A DNA stretch of 25,630 nt from CAZOOA01 sp964581355 (lineage in GTDB: Bacteria > Bacillota > Dethiobacteria > DTU022 > UBA8154), in contig CAZOOA010000038.1 in the NCBI GenBank assembly GCA_964581355.1, positions 1-25,630 of the forward strand. The letters run 5' to 3'. A model generated the notes under the pieces. That model ran no database searches, was not told where the DNA came from, and worked only from the letters and a program-made list of their open reading frames with translations. Positions 1-8,026 of the stretch are shown piece by piece (position 1 is the first letter of the stretch; every line of letters begins with the position of its first letter). The position numbers and the translations under genes were made by a program.

Positions 1-1384
1 CCTGCCTGACCGGGCCGCAGTTTTTCCACATGCATGCCTGCAGTTGTTTTTTTAAGTGCTGAGGAGAGTGCTCTCCATCGCTGGCCAACACCTTTTGCCA
101 GGTGCGGCAAGTTTCAGTTGCCGAAAGGTCAAGGGTTTTTCCTGCTTCGCTGCTATACGCAGCAGCCGTTTCACCGGCCAGGCGTCCGAATGTAAAGATT
201 TCGCTTAATGCGACCGAACCCAGCCGGTTGCCTCCATGGATCCCGGCCTGGGCTTCTCCGGCGGCAAAGAGTCCAGGCACTTTTGTTTCTCCCCGGGAAT
301 TGACCTGGATCCCCCCCATAAGATAATGCATGGTCGGCAGCACGCTCCAGGGTTCCTCCCAGCGGTATGCTTTTTCCCCGTAAGCATAGCGGGCAGCCTG
401 GAAAATGCCGCTGGCTTCGATAGCCCGGTAGAGTTTGTCACCCTGGGGCAGTGTTAAGTTAGGGGCCAGATCCAGCAAAAGCCCCCCTTGATCTGTGGCA
501 TTTCCGCTTATGATTTCCAGCATCATGGTTTTCACCAGGGCAGCCCTGGTCATTTTGTGGATATCTTTGTCCAGCACTACCTCACCTTTACCATTTAACA
601 GGCGACCTGCCGGTCCTGCGGTGCTGGACTCCCCCAAAAGTGCCCCCAGCATGGATTCAGGGTGGGTGACACCAAAAGGAATGGCCTGGACCTGTTCCAT
701 ATCCCATAGCACAGCGCCTGCCTGTAAAGCCAGGGCCAGGCCATCTCCGACAGCCCCGTTGCTATTGGAGGTATGTGGGTAATAGATGGCTCCGCATCCT
801 CCTGTGGCAATAATGACTGCCGGGGCTTGAAGTAATTCCATTTCACCGGTTTTTAAATCCAGGCATAAAACGCCGCAAATGGCACCTTTGTCCTGGAGCA
901 GCTCCAGGGCTGCGGTTTCATGCAACACAGTAATTTTGTACCGCCATAAGGCAGTTCGTAATACGGCCCCCAGGGCAGCACCGCCGCCGGCATTGCGCAC
1001 AGTGCGAGGCCTGTTATGACCCCCGGCAGTAAAAACGACGCTTTCTCCCAGTTTCCCCTCCTTGTCCCGGTAAAGGGTCATACCGTACTTTTCCATGCAA
1101 ATTATGGCTTCCCTGGACTGCCGGCCGATTATTGCAGCCAGATCGGGTTCACTGAGTCCTGCTCCGCTTTGAGATAAATTGTCCACGAAATCTGTGACGC
1201 TGTCTTCCGGCATGATTCCCGGGCAGGCCATCATTCCTACGGCCAGGCGGGTATTGCCATAACCGGCCGGTTCCTTGGAGACCAGGGCCACTTTTTTTCC
1301 CAGTTCTGCTGCTCTTACAGCGGCCAGTATTCCAGCGCCACCTCCACCCAGGCAGATCACATCAAAGGTTTTGCTTGCTTCCAC
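1..1384 (-). CDS. FAD-dependent fumarate reductase/succinate dehydrogenase-like flavoprotein (3' end outside window)
   Basis: This reading frame enters from the left edge, and 461 codons are visible. The start is GTG at 1384, with AAGGAG eight bases upstream; an overlapping ATG at 1386 is in another frame that stops at once. The N-terminus has the FAD dinucleotide motif GGGGAG (residues 13-18). ATGG lies at 194-197, and the family's C-terminal FAD signature HYLMGGI (353-359), GLFAAGEA and GGNRLG (384-389) is intact. This is the FrdA/SdhA/L-aspartate oxidase superfamily. By eye, the usual FHPTG motif reads AIPFG (234-238) and the TEGCRGEGG motif reads SSTAGPAGR (253-261). The substrate-polarising His and proton-shuttle Arg therefore appear to be missing, and fumarate reduction should not be assumed. 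It lies 118 bases downstream of the 58-residue membrane protein on the same strand, probably in one operon. The substrate is unknown. Confidence 0.85.
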   Translation of the reverse strand, partial: MEASKTFDVICLGGGGAGILAAVRAAELGKKVALVSKEPAGYGNTRLAVGMMACPGIMPEDSVTDFVDNLSQSGAGLSEPDLAAIIGRQSREAIICMEKYGMTLYRDKEGKLGESVVFTAGGHNRPRTVRNAGGGAALGAVLRTALWRYKITVLHETAALELLQDKGAICGVLCLDLKTGEMELLQAPAVIIATGGCGAIYYPHTSNSNGAVGDGLALALQAGAVLWDMEQVQAIPFGVTHPESMLGALLGESSTAGPAGRLLNGKGEVVLDKDIHKMTRAALVKTMMLEIISGNATDQGGLLLDLAPNLTLPQGDKLYRAIEASGIFQAARYAYGEKAYRWEEPWSVLPTMHYLMGGIQVNSRGETKVPGLFAAGEAQAGIHGGNRLGSVALSEIFTFGRLAGETAAAYSSEAGKTLDLSATETCRTWQKVLASDGEHSPQHLKKQLQACMWKNCGPVRQ

Positions 1385-1502
1385 ATAATCCACTCCTTGC
1401 TTATATAATAAAGCCGCCGGTCAAGTTTCGGGCGGCACAAGCTTTTCGAGATAAAACCTGCTGTATTGTTTTGCTTTTTAGAAAAGAAACGAATGTTTCC
1501 GT

Positions 1503-1679
1503 TTAACCTTTTTCAACTTTGTCTTTATTGCCTTTTTGAGTCCAGATGGGGCAACCCTGGATATTTTCGCCGGGGTTTTTTTCGGAGACTCGCCCACAGA
1601 AGTAAAAGTGGGTGATCAACCGAAAGCCAACTACCATCAGAATAAATACGCCGGCAAAGATCAGAATAGCGTGTACCAT
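1503..1679 (-). CDS. Small single-helix membrane protein, 58 residues
   Basis: I do not recognise this family. It is a short ORF with a strong AAGGAGG ribosome binding site about ten bases before ATG 1679 and a promoter upstream (1714-1742). Residues 2-24 form one hydrophobic helix. They are followed by FYFCGR and a short hydrophilic tail with GCPIW and a lysine-rich end (KDKVEKG). There are two cysteines, at 28 and 43. The position directly before the flavoprotein gene on the same strand suggests that it anchors or assists that enzyme at the membrane, but this is inference from context only. It is easy to miss because of its length. Being real is supported by the SD, the promoter and the sensible membrane-protein layout. 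Confidence 0.6.
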   Translation of the reverse strand: MVHAILIFAGVFILMVVGFRLITHFYFCGRVSEKNPGENIQGCPIWTQKGNKDKVEKG

Positions 1680-1713
1680 AATAATTCCACCCTCCTTTTC
1701 AGGACGTGTTTAT

Positions 1714-1742
1714 AGCATAACACAAAACAGGGGACATGTAAA
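1714..1742 (-). promoter_or_regulatory. Sigma-A-type promoter for the small membrane protein/flavoprotein operon
   Basis: Read on the minus strand, TTTACA (1742-1737) and TATGCT (1719-1714) are separated by 17 bases. Transcription would start near 1707, just ahead of the AAGGAGG site and the ATG at 1679. No operator-like palindrome was seen. Confidence 0.55.
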
Positions 1743-1846
1743 AAGATTCTGTGATTTAAAAAACGAACAAAAAAGACCAGAGTGTTAATCCAGGCTGAAG
1801 GAACCAGGAAGACCGTAGAGAATTATTATACAACACCCTAAAAGAA

Positions 1847-3691
1847 ATGGAAGAAACAACATTGAATAATCAGGAAAAAGCAGAGATACAAGAACTGTAT
1901 CTCTCGCGGCAGAAAAAGCATGAACTGGAGCGGAAAAAAATCCAGCGGACAAGTAATATTTTATCATCACTGCGGTTGATTACTTTCCTTGCTGCCCTCG
2001 GTGTGCTGGTTTGGGGATCTTACAGCCCGCACCCTTACATTTCATACCTCTCCATTCCACTGCTGGTTTTGTTTATTGTTTGGATAGCTTTGCACCTCCG
2101 GGCAAAACGACAAATTGACTTTCTGGGCCGGTTGATTTATATTAACAAAACAGCCCTGCAGCGCCTGGACTGGGGCTGGACCTCTTTTCCCGGCTGTGGG
2201 GAAAGTTATTTGCAGCCGGATCATCCGTATACCACGGATTTGAATATTTTTGGCCGCGGCTCACTTTTTCAATACATCAACTCAACCGGTTCTTTTCTGG
2301 GCGAGCAAAAGCTGGTTGAACAGTTAAGCCGGCCGGGACGGGTGGAAGAGGTCGGTCCCAGGCAGGAAGCAGTAGCCGAATTGGCCACCCGGTTGGACTT
2401 TCGCCAGTATTTACAGGCTGAAGGGATGGACCCCGCTTTTAAAAGCCAGGATCCTGAGGAAGTGCTGACCTGGGCAGAAGGACCGTTATTTTGGGGCCGG
2501 CAGTGGTGGAATGCAGTTTTGTTCTTGCCGGTGGCTGCTGCCTTATTCTTCGGTATCGCTTTTCTTGGGCTCCTTCCCTTCTGGGTCCCTGCTATCATCC
2601 TGGTGGTCCAGGTTGGGGTCGCCTTTTGGGGTGAAAATATTGTCCGGGAGCGTTTTGAAGAGACCGGTAAAGCGGTGCGGCTGTTAAAACGTTATACCGG
2701 TTTGCTGGGCTGGATTGAAAAAGAGTCCTTGCAGGCACCGTTGTTGGTAGAGTTGCAAAACAAGATCTTTGGGGGCGACTTCCCAGCTTCCAGGCAGGTG
2801 CGGGTTCTGGCAGGTATTGCCGACCGGATTAACTTGCGCTATAATAATGCCTTGATTTATTTCCCCCTGAATATTGGCTTGCTTTGGGACTTATGGACGT
2901 TAAAAAAGCTCGAAAACTGGAAGAAAAAATGGGGTCAGACGGTCCGGCAGTGGTTTGAAGTGACCGGGGAGATAGAATCTCTTTCCAGCCTGGCTGTCCT
3001 GGCCTGTGATAACCCGCGCTGGGCTTACCCCTCCGTTTCTGATGGGCCGCCTTTCATCAAAGCCAGAGCCCTGGGCCATCCCCTGATTGACCCGGGAGAA
3101 AGAGTGGAAAATGATCTATCCCTTTCCGGTCCCGGCACAGTACTTTTGATCACCGGGTCCAACATGTCCGGCAAAAGCACACTGCTGCGAACGACTGGTA
3201 TCAATTTAATCCTGGCTTATGCCGGGGCACCTGTCTGTGCAGCAGAAATGGACTGTGCGATCATGCAGGTCTACTCCAAAATGCAGGTGCAGGACAACCT
3301 TGAACAGCGGATTTCCACCTTTTACGCGGAGTTAAAACGCATGAAGCAGATCATTGATGCAGCCCGGGAGGGAGAGCCGTTATTTTTCCTGCTGGATGAA
3401 ATTTTCCGGGGGACCAATTCGCGGGATCGAATCCTGGCTACCCGAACTGTAATCCGGCAATTGAAACAAATGAATACCATTGGATTGGTAACCACCCACG
3501 ACCTGGAACTGGGCACGCTGGAAAAAGAGCATCCAGGCGCGGTTTTTAACTATCATTTTTCCGATGAAATTCGCGGGGATCAAATTCTGTTTGATTACAA
3601 GCTCAGGCCGGGTATATCCCGGACTACTAATGCTGTCGCCTTGATGAAAATGATCGGGATAGACGTAACAGAAGAAGGTGAAAACAATTGA
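1847..3691 (+). CDS. Membrane-anchored MutS-family ATPase
   Basis: The C-terminal third is a MutS domain V ATPase: Walker A GSNMSGKST (437-445), Walker B PLFFLLDEIFRGTN (511-524) and the histidine of TTHD (551). The middle (about 265-390) looks like the MutS core/lever helices. The mismatch-recognition N-terminal domains of true MutS are absent. In their place are two hydrophobic pairs, about 43-84 and 222-262, likely membrane helices. The 614-residue length fits the MutS-related membrane group rather than MutS (about 860) or MutS2 (about 780, with a Smr domain). Its role is unknown; the ATPase should face the cytoplasm. The start is uncertain: ATG 1847 has no clear SD, whereas TTG 1862 has GGAAG at a fair distance, which would shorten the protein by five residues. 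Monocistronic by context. Confidence 0.85.
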   Translation: MEETTLNNQEKAEIQELYLSRQKKHELERKKIQRTSNILSSLRLITFLAALGVLVWGSYSPHPYISYLSIPLLVLFIVWIALHLRAKRQIDFLGRLIYINKTALQRLDWGWTSFPGCGESYLQPDHPYTTDLNIFGRGSLFQYINSTGSFLGEQKLVEQLSRPGRVEEVGPRQEAVAELATRLDFRQYLQAEGMDPAFKSQDPEEVLTWAEGPLFWGRQWWNAVLFLPVAAALFFGIAFLGLLPFWVPAIILVVQVGVAFWGENIVRERFEETGKAVRLLKRYTGLLGWIEKESLQAPLLVELQNKIFGGDFPASRQVRVLAGIADRINLRYNNALIYFPLNIGLLWDLWTLKKLENWKKKWGQTVRQWFEVTGEIESLSSLAVLACDNPRWAYPSVSDGPPFIKARALGHPLIDPGERVENDLSLSGPGTVLLITGSNMSGKSTLLRTTGINLILAYAGAPVCAAEMDCAIMQVYSKMQVQDNLEQRISTFYAELKRMKQIIDAAREGEPLFFLLDEIFRGTNSRDRILATRTVIRQLKQMNTIGLVTTHDLELGTLEKEHPGAVFNYHFSDEIRGDQILFDYKLRPGISRTTNAVALMKMIGIDVTEEGENN

Positions 3692-3741
3692 GTCCTGGAG
3701 CAGAGAACGGGAAGCTGAATAAGACCGGCAGTGCACCTCCT

Positions 3742-3821
3742 AACCTGGACGAGCCAGAACCATAAATGACTTAAATTCTTTTGCCACAAAATGCGTTGGA
3801 CTTCACTATTATGGGCCTAAC
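3742..3821 (+). repeat. Diverged intergenic repeat R1 (partner at 10318-10406)
   Basis: Three blocks recur in the same order in the later copy: AACCTGGAC-R-AGCCAGA, TTTTGCCA and GCCTAAC. Block distances are 37 and 36 bases here versus 47 and 35 in the partner. I see no ORF or terminal inverted repeats. The element ends just before ATG 3833 of the next gene. Confidence 0.5.
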
Positions 3822-3877
3822 CAGTCGCCCGGATGATAGCGCCAAAACAAGTTTTTTCATACCCCCAAAGATGGGAG

Positions 3878-5116
3878 ATGTTTGCTTTGCTGCAAGTGAT
3901 TTGCCTGCTGGTGGCCCTGGCAGGAATTGTCATATTGATTCAAAAAAAACGCCCCCTTTACCAGGCTATGCTGGTGGGAATAGTGATCGTGCTCTTATCC
4001 ATGGGCGAACCGCTACAGAAAAGCGCTGAACTGTTTTTCAGGGCTTTAATTAACAGGACAACGCTGGAACTGGTATTTGCCGTGGGTTTGATTTCCCTGC
4101 TGAGCCGGATGCTCAAAGAAATGGGATTCCTGGAAAAACTGATGGAGTCCACGGTGCTCCTTTTTCGCAGTGCAAAAATTGCCCTGGTTATCATCCCCGC
4201 CCTGATCGGCCTTTTCCCTGTTGTCGGCGGTGCCATCATGTCCGCGCCTATGGTCGATTCCCTGGGGGACAGGCTCAAGCTGTCGCAAACCATCAAAAGC
4301 TCCGTTAACCTGGTTTTTCGTCATGCTGTCTTTTATTTTTCACCTGTGAACCCGGCATTAATTATCATGGCCAGTATTACCGGGTTTGAGCTGCTGGAGC
4401 TGTTGAAATACCTGGTTCCCATTGGTATCGTCAACTTTATTGTGGCATATTTTTTCTACCTGCACGGGAAAAAGGAAGTCAAGCAGGAAGAACCGGGGCA
4501 AGAGCAGGGCCAATGGCTCGGGCGGGTCGGAGCAATGCTTTACTATGGGGCGCCGCTGTTGGCCAGCCTGGGTTTGTTTGTGCTTTTCGGGGTGCCTTTG
4601 GTAGTAGCCCTGGTTATCGGGGTGCTGGTAGGATTCGTTCTTGGAGAAAAAGACGGCGTTGACTTTAAGGATCTTATCCTGAAAGGATCCAACCCGGTCC
4701 TGATGCTGGGTATTGCTGGCATCATGGTTTTCCAGGAACTGATCCGTGAACTGGAAGGCGCATTCATCATGGTGGAACGCCTGGGCGAGAGCGGAATTCC
4801 CTATGTCTTCCTGTTTATATTTGTCCCGCTGCTGATCGGGTGGGTTTCCGCTGCCTTTCCTATTGCCATTGCCATACCGCTTCCCCTGCTTTTTCCTTTA
4901 GTCCAGTCGCAGGAAGGGGCGATCTTTTACGCTGTTCTGCTCTATGCCAGCGCATTTTTTAGTTACTTTGTCTCACCCATTCATCTTTGCCAGATCCTGA
5001 GCAACAACTACTTTTGCGTTAACAGCTTTGATGTCCACCGGGTGCAGTACCTGGTCTTGTTTGTGACTTTTCTTTCCGGGTTGCTGCTATTCGGTATGGG
5101 GATGCTGATCGTCTAG
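3878..5116 (+). CDS. DUF401-type multi-pass integral membrane protein, putative transporter
   Basis: The protein is almost entirely hydrophobic, with about ten predicted membrane segments. An amphipathic linker rich in Lys/Glu/Gln follows the YFFYLHGKK segment. The layout and motifs such as PVVGGAIMSAPMVDSLGD and FRHAVFYFSPVNPALI resemble the DUF401 family, relatives of GntP/ArsB/citrate-type ion transporters. The substrate is unknown. The longest frame starts at ATG 3833, but that codon abuts an intergenic repeat and has no SD. ATG 3878 or TTG 3887 (GGGAG nine bases upstream) look better; I use 3878. The protein is then 412 residues. The decarboxylase gene lies 189 bases downstream on the same strand, so a role in moving its substrate or amine product is possible but unproven. 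Confidence 0.7.
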   Translation: MFALLQVICLLVALAGIVILIQKKRPLYQAMLVGIVIVLLSMGEPLQKSAELFFRALINRTTLELVFAVGLISLLSRMLKEMGFLEKLMESTVLLFRSAKIALVIIPALIGLFPVVGGAIMSAPMVDSLGDRLKLSQTIKSSVNLVFRHAVFYFSPVNPALIIMASITGFELLELLKYLVPIGIVNFIVAYFFYLHGKKEVKQEEPGQEQGQWLGRVGAMLYYGAPLLASLGLFVLFGVPLVVALVIGVLVGFVLGEKDGVDFKDLILKGSNPVLMLGIAGIMVFQELIRELEGAFIMVERLGESGIPYVFLFIFVPLLIGWVSAAFPIAIAIPLPLLFPLVQSQEGAIFYAVLLYASAFFSYFVSPIHLCQILSNNYFCVNSFDVHRVQYLVLFVTFLSGLLLFGMGMLIV

Positions 5117-5162
5117 CCAGTTTATTTCTGGAACCAGCAAATTGCGTGAATTAAAAAGAAAG

Positions 5163-5182
5163 AGCACGTGGACAAACGTGCT
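5163..5182 (+). promoter_or_regulatory. Perfect 7-bp inverted repeat upstream of the decarboxylase
   Basis: AGCACGT and ACGTGCT flank a six-base spacer (GGACAA). No T-run follows on either strand, so it is a poor intrinsic terminator. It may be an operator or a fortuitous hairpin between the DUF401 gene and the tetranucleotide repeat. Confidence 0.35.
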
Positions 5183-5214
5183 GCCATGGGATGAAAAAAT
5201 CCGTCCGTCCGTTT

Positions 5215-5261
<47 letters not shown>

Positions 5262-5305
5262 TTCAATACCTGACCAATTGATATTGTTTTGCGAGGTGAT
5301 AGTTA

Positions 5306-6715
5306 GTGGACAAAGAAGCTTTTCGAAAACATGGTCACCAGTTGATTGACTGGGTGGCAGACTACTTCGATGAGGTGGAGAATTACCCCGTCCAGTCCCG
5401 GGTGCAACCAGGGGAGATTAAAGGCAAGCTCCCGGGAGGTCCACCGCAAAAAGGGGAGGGCATGGACCAGCTATTCTCCGATTTTCAAAAGATTATCATG
5501 CCCGGAGTGACGCACTGGCAGCATCCCGGCTGGTTTGCCTATTTCCCGGCCAACAATAGCCCGCCTTCGGTGCTGGCGGAGCTTCTGACCGCCGGCCTGG
5601 GTCTCCAGTGTATGATCTGGCAGACCTCTCCAGCTGCAGAAGAGCTGGAAGAGGTGGTCCTGGAGTGGCTGCGTCAAATGTTGGCCCTGCCCCAAGGCAT
5701 GACCGGAGTAATCCAGGACACGGCTTCCACGGCCACGCTCTGTGCACTGTTGACGGCCCGGGAGGTTGCCACCGGTTTCTCCAGTAACGAGCAAGGGGTC
5801 CTTGAATCCCTGGTTGTTTACACCTCGGACCAGGCCCATTCCAGTATCGAAAAAGGGGCTAAAATTGCCGGTTATGGCAGGGAGTTCATCCGCTTCATTC
5901 CCACGGATGATAATTTTGCCATGGTCCCCCATCTGTTGGAAGAGGCAGTGGAGCAAGATAAAATAGCCGGGCTTAAGCCGGCCTGTGTTGTGGCCACGCT
6001 GGGCACCACCTCTTCTGGCGCTGTTGACCCCCTGGAGCCCATCGGGGCTATCTGCCAGCGTCACGGGATCTGGTTTCATGTCGATGCCGCTTATGCAGGC
6101 ACAGCTGCACTGCTGGAAGAAGAGAGGGCGATGTTCAAGGGAGCGGAAAGGATGGATTCGTTTGTTTTTAACCCCCACAAGTGGATGCTGACAAACTTTG
6201 ACTGCTCTGCTTATTTTGTGAAAAACCCCAAGCTTTTAACCAGGACCCTGGAAATTCATCCCGAGTACCTGAAGACCGGCCAGGATGCCCAGGTAAACAA
6301 TTACCGGGATTGGGGCATTCAACTTGGCCGCAGGTTCCGGGCCCTGAAGCTTTGGTTTGTGATCCGCACATACGGGGTAGAGGGGTTGCAGGAACTGGTG
6401 CGGGAGCACCTGCGCCTGGCCCGGCTCCTCAAGGAATGGGCGGAAGAAGATGGCCGTTTTGAACTGATGGCCCCGGCATATTTCAGCCTCGTCTGTTTTC
6501 GCTTGAATCCCGGGGGGGCAGCAGAAGAAGAGCTGGACCAAATTAACCGCCGCCTGCTGGAGGAGATCAATGCCACCGGTCAGGTGTTTATGACCCATAC
6601 CTCCCTGCGGGGGCGCTTTGTCCTGCGCTTGGCCATCGGGCAGCGGACAACAAGTGAACGTCATGTTCGGGATGCCTGGGATCTAATCCAGGAAAAAGCG
6701 GACTGTGTGCTTTAA
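5306..6715 (+). CDS. PLP-dependent aromatic-L-amino-acid-type decarboxylase (group II)
   Basis: A group II pyridoxal-phosphate decarboxylase, 469 residues, full length for the DDC/TDC family. Visible residues are PLP-stacking His178 (in DQAHSSIEKG), Asp260 in HVDAAYAG, and PLP-binding Lys292 in NPHKWMLTNFDCSA. The catalytic-loop Tyr333 in NNYRDWGIQLGRRFRALK is kept, which favours true decarboxylation over the aldehyde-synthase variants that carry Phe. HPGWFAYFPANNSP (73-86) and GVIQDTASTATL (134-145) match the family's substrate and PLP pocket regions. The likely substrates are aromatic amino acids, giving a monoamine and CO2, but specificity cannot be read from sequence. The start is GTG 5306 with GAGGTGAT six bases upstream. 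Upstream are the GGCA repeat and a DUF401 transporter gene. Expression may vary with repeat length. Cytoplasmic. Confidence 0.9.
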   Translation: MDKEAFRKHGHQLIDWVADYFDEVENYPVQSRVQPGEIKGKLPGGPPQKGEGMDQLFSDFQKIIMPGVTHWQHPGWFAYFPANNSPPSVLAELLTAGLGLQCMIWQTSPAAEELEEVVLEWLRQMLALPQGMTGVIQDTASTATLCALLTAREVATGFSSNEQGVLESLVVYTSDQAHSSIEKGAKIAGYGREFIRFIPTDDNFAMVPHLLEEAVEQDKIAGLKPACVVATLGTTSSGAVDPLEPIGAICQRHGIWFHVDAAYAGTAALLEEERAMFKGAERMDSFVFNPHKWMLTNFDCSAYFVKNPKLLTRTLEIHPEYLKTGQDAQVNNYRDWGIQLGRRFRALKLWFVIRTYGVEGLQELVREHLRLARLLKEWAEEDGRFELMAPAYFSLVCFRLNPGGAAEEELDQINRRLLEEINATGQVFMTHTSLRGRFVLRLAIGQRTTSERHVRDAWDLIQEKADCVL

Positions 6716-6808
6716 AATGCCCTTGATTACTTTGTCTCCAGCGCTATGATAAACAGGATAACAGTAACTGTTTAAGAGCTTGAGCGGGTTTACGCATAAC
6801 TGGTTGCC

Positions 6809-6839
6809 CGGGCCTCAGGCCGGATCAAAGCCCGTTTTT
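6809..6839 (+). terminator. Possible intrinsic terminator after the decarboxylase
   Basis: CGGGC (6809-6813) can pair with GCCCG (6830-6834), followed directly by TTTTT. The stem is short and the loop is 16 bases, with an alternative smaller hairpin inside. It overlaps the end of the convergent hydrolase gene. Confidence 0.35.
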
Positions 6840-7797
6840 ACAGAACTTGGTCATATATTATCATTTCCCCGGTATCATAGGAACGGATTTCGCCGCGGTA
6901 CTCCAGGTAGTTCAAGTGGGCCAGGGTTTCAGCCAGGGCCAGGCGGCGTTCAAAGGCAGAAATATCTCGACCAAAAATGTCCATGCTGATTTGATAGGCT
7001 GTAACCCCGCCTTCGGAAAACTTTCGGATTTCCAGGAGTCGCTGCCGGTGGTGCTCCCGTAGCTGATCAATACGTTTTTGGGGCTGGTTGAAGCTGGGTC
7101 CGTGACCAGGATAGACCGTCTTGATCTCCAGGGTGGCAATTTTGTCCAGTGACTGTAAATAATCACCCAGGGGGTCGACACTGGAGGCCTCTGTTCTTAG
7201 GCCGACATTGGTGGTGATTTCGGGGAGCAGGTGATCTCCTGAGAAAAGAATATGGGTTTCCGGTAAAATAATGCTTATATGGCCATCGGAATGGCCCGGT
7301 GTCCGGATCACTTTCAACGACAGGCTGCTTGTTGAGAGGATCGTGCCATCTTCGACAGGTTCCACTTCCGGGTAAGGTTGCATTTGTTGGATTAGCCGGG
7401 AAAGATTCTTTTCCAGGTCGGCTGTTATTTCGCCGGGAGCGCCGTGTTGCTGGTAGAGTGCTTTCATATTTACGATGTTTTGCGACCACTCCTGCCAGGC
7501 CAGCTCTGCGCTTTTTTTGTCCTCTGTCGTCATGTAAACGGGTGCCTGGCAAAAATCCTGGAGCCAGCCTGCTGCACCATAATGGTCAGGGTGATGATGG
7601 GTAATGATGATGCCTTTGATCTTCCCGGGTGCGATTTGGTGTTCCTGGAAAAACTGTTCCCAAGCGGTTCTTGATCCGGGGTTGTTCATGCCGGCATCGA
7701 TCAGGAACCAGCCTTCTGTATTTCCGATGGCATAAGCGTAGACATGGCTCAGGGTGAAAGGAATCTTTAGGCGCAGTTGAAAGATATTTTTATGCAT
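6838..7797 (-). CDS. Metallo-beta-lactamase-fold hydrolase with C-terminal winged-helix (LACTB2-like)
   Basis: The protein is 319 residues from ATG 7797, chosen because AGGAGG lies six bases upstream; an in-frame ATG at 7821 lacks an SD. The binuclear metal motif HHHPDH is at residues 67-72. The downstream histidine of TPGHSDGHISI and the late VYPGHGPS histidine supply the remaining metal ligands. The segment LIDAGM is the usual first-strand aspartate region. The last 60 or so residues (QRLLEIRKF through AHLNYLEYRGEI) look like the small winged-helix cap seen in LACTB2-type hydrolases. Members hydrolyse thioesters, nucleic acids or glyoxalase-like substrates, and the substrate here is unknown. 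It is convergent with the decarboxylase and divergent from the FmdE gene. Cytoplasmic, no signal peptide. Confidence 0.85.
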   Translation of the reverse strand: MHKNIFQLRLKIPFTLSHVYAYAIGNTEGWFLIDAGMNNPGSRTAWEQFFQEHQIAPGKIKGIIITHHHPDHYGAAGWLQDFCQAPVYMTTEDKKSAELAWQEWSQNIVNMKALYQQHGAPGEITADLEKNLSRLIQQMQPYPEVEPVEDGTILSTSSLSLKVIRTPGHSDGHISIILPETHILFSGDHLLPEITTNVGLRTEASSVDPLGDYLQSLDKIATLEIKTVYPGHGPSFNQPQKRIDQLREHHRQRLLEIRKFSEGGVTAYQISMDIFGRDISAFERRLALAETLAHLNYLEYRGEIRSYDTGEMIIYDQVL

Positions 7798-7950
7798 TGT
7801 CAGCCTCCTGAAAGATATCATGCATCTGATTCCAATTCAGCATTTCTTTGATTAGTGTTTCTTTATTTTCCGGGAAAATCCTGCCTGACTTGATAATGAA
7901 AATTTCAAACAGCACGGCAACAAAGAGATCATTCCAGTGTGTTAGTTCTC

Positions 7951-7984
7951 TTTACAATTTTGCCTTTTAGTGTTACAATTGTAA
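7951..7984 (+). promoter_or_regulatory. Promoter with overlapping palindrome, upstream of the FmdE gene
   Basis: TTTACA (7951-7956) and TACAAT (7974-7979) are exactly 17 bases apart. The -10 lies inside a perfect 12-bp palindrome, TTACAATTGTAA (7973-7984), and the -35 carries a partial copy (TTTACAATTTT). A repressor site covering the promoter is plausible; no regulator gene is adjacent. Confidence 0.6.
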
Positions 7985-8026
7985 AATCCGTAGCATTAAC
8001 TATGATTAATTGAGGAGGATTTGCTG

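Noticed and set aside
5471..6178. Long minus-strand open frame (235 codons) inside the decarboxylase gene
   Set aside because: It lies antisense to a gene with full family motifs, has no SD, and its translation has no recognisable domain pattern.
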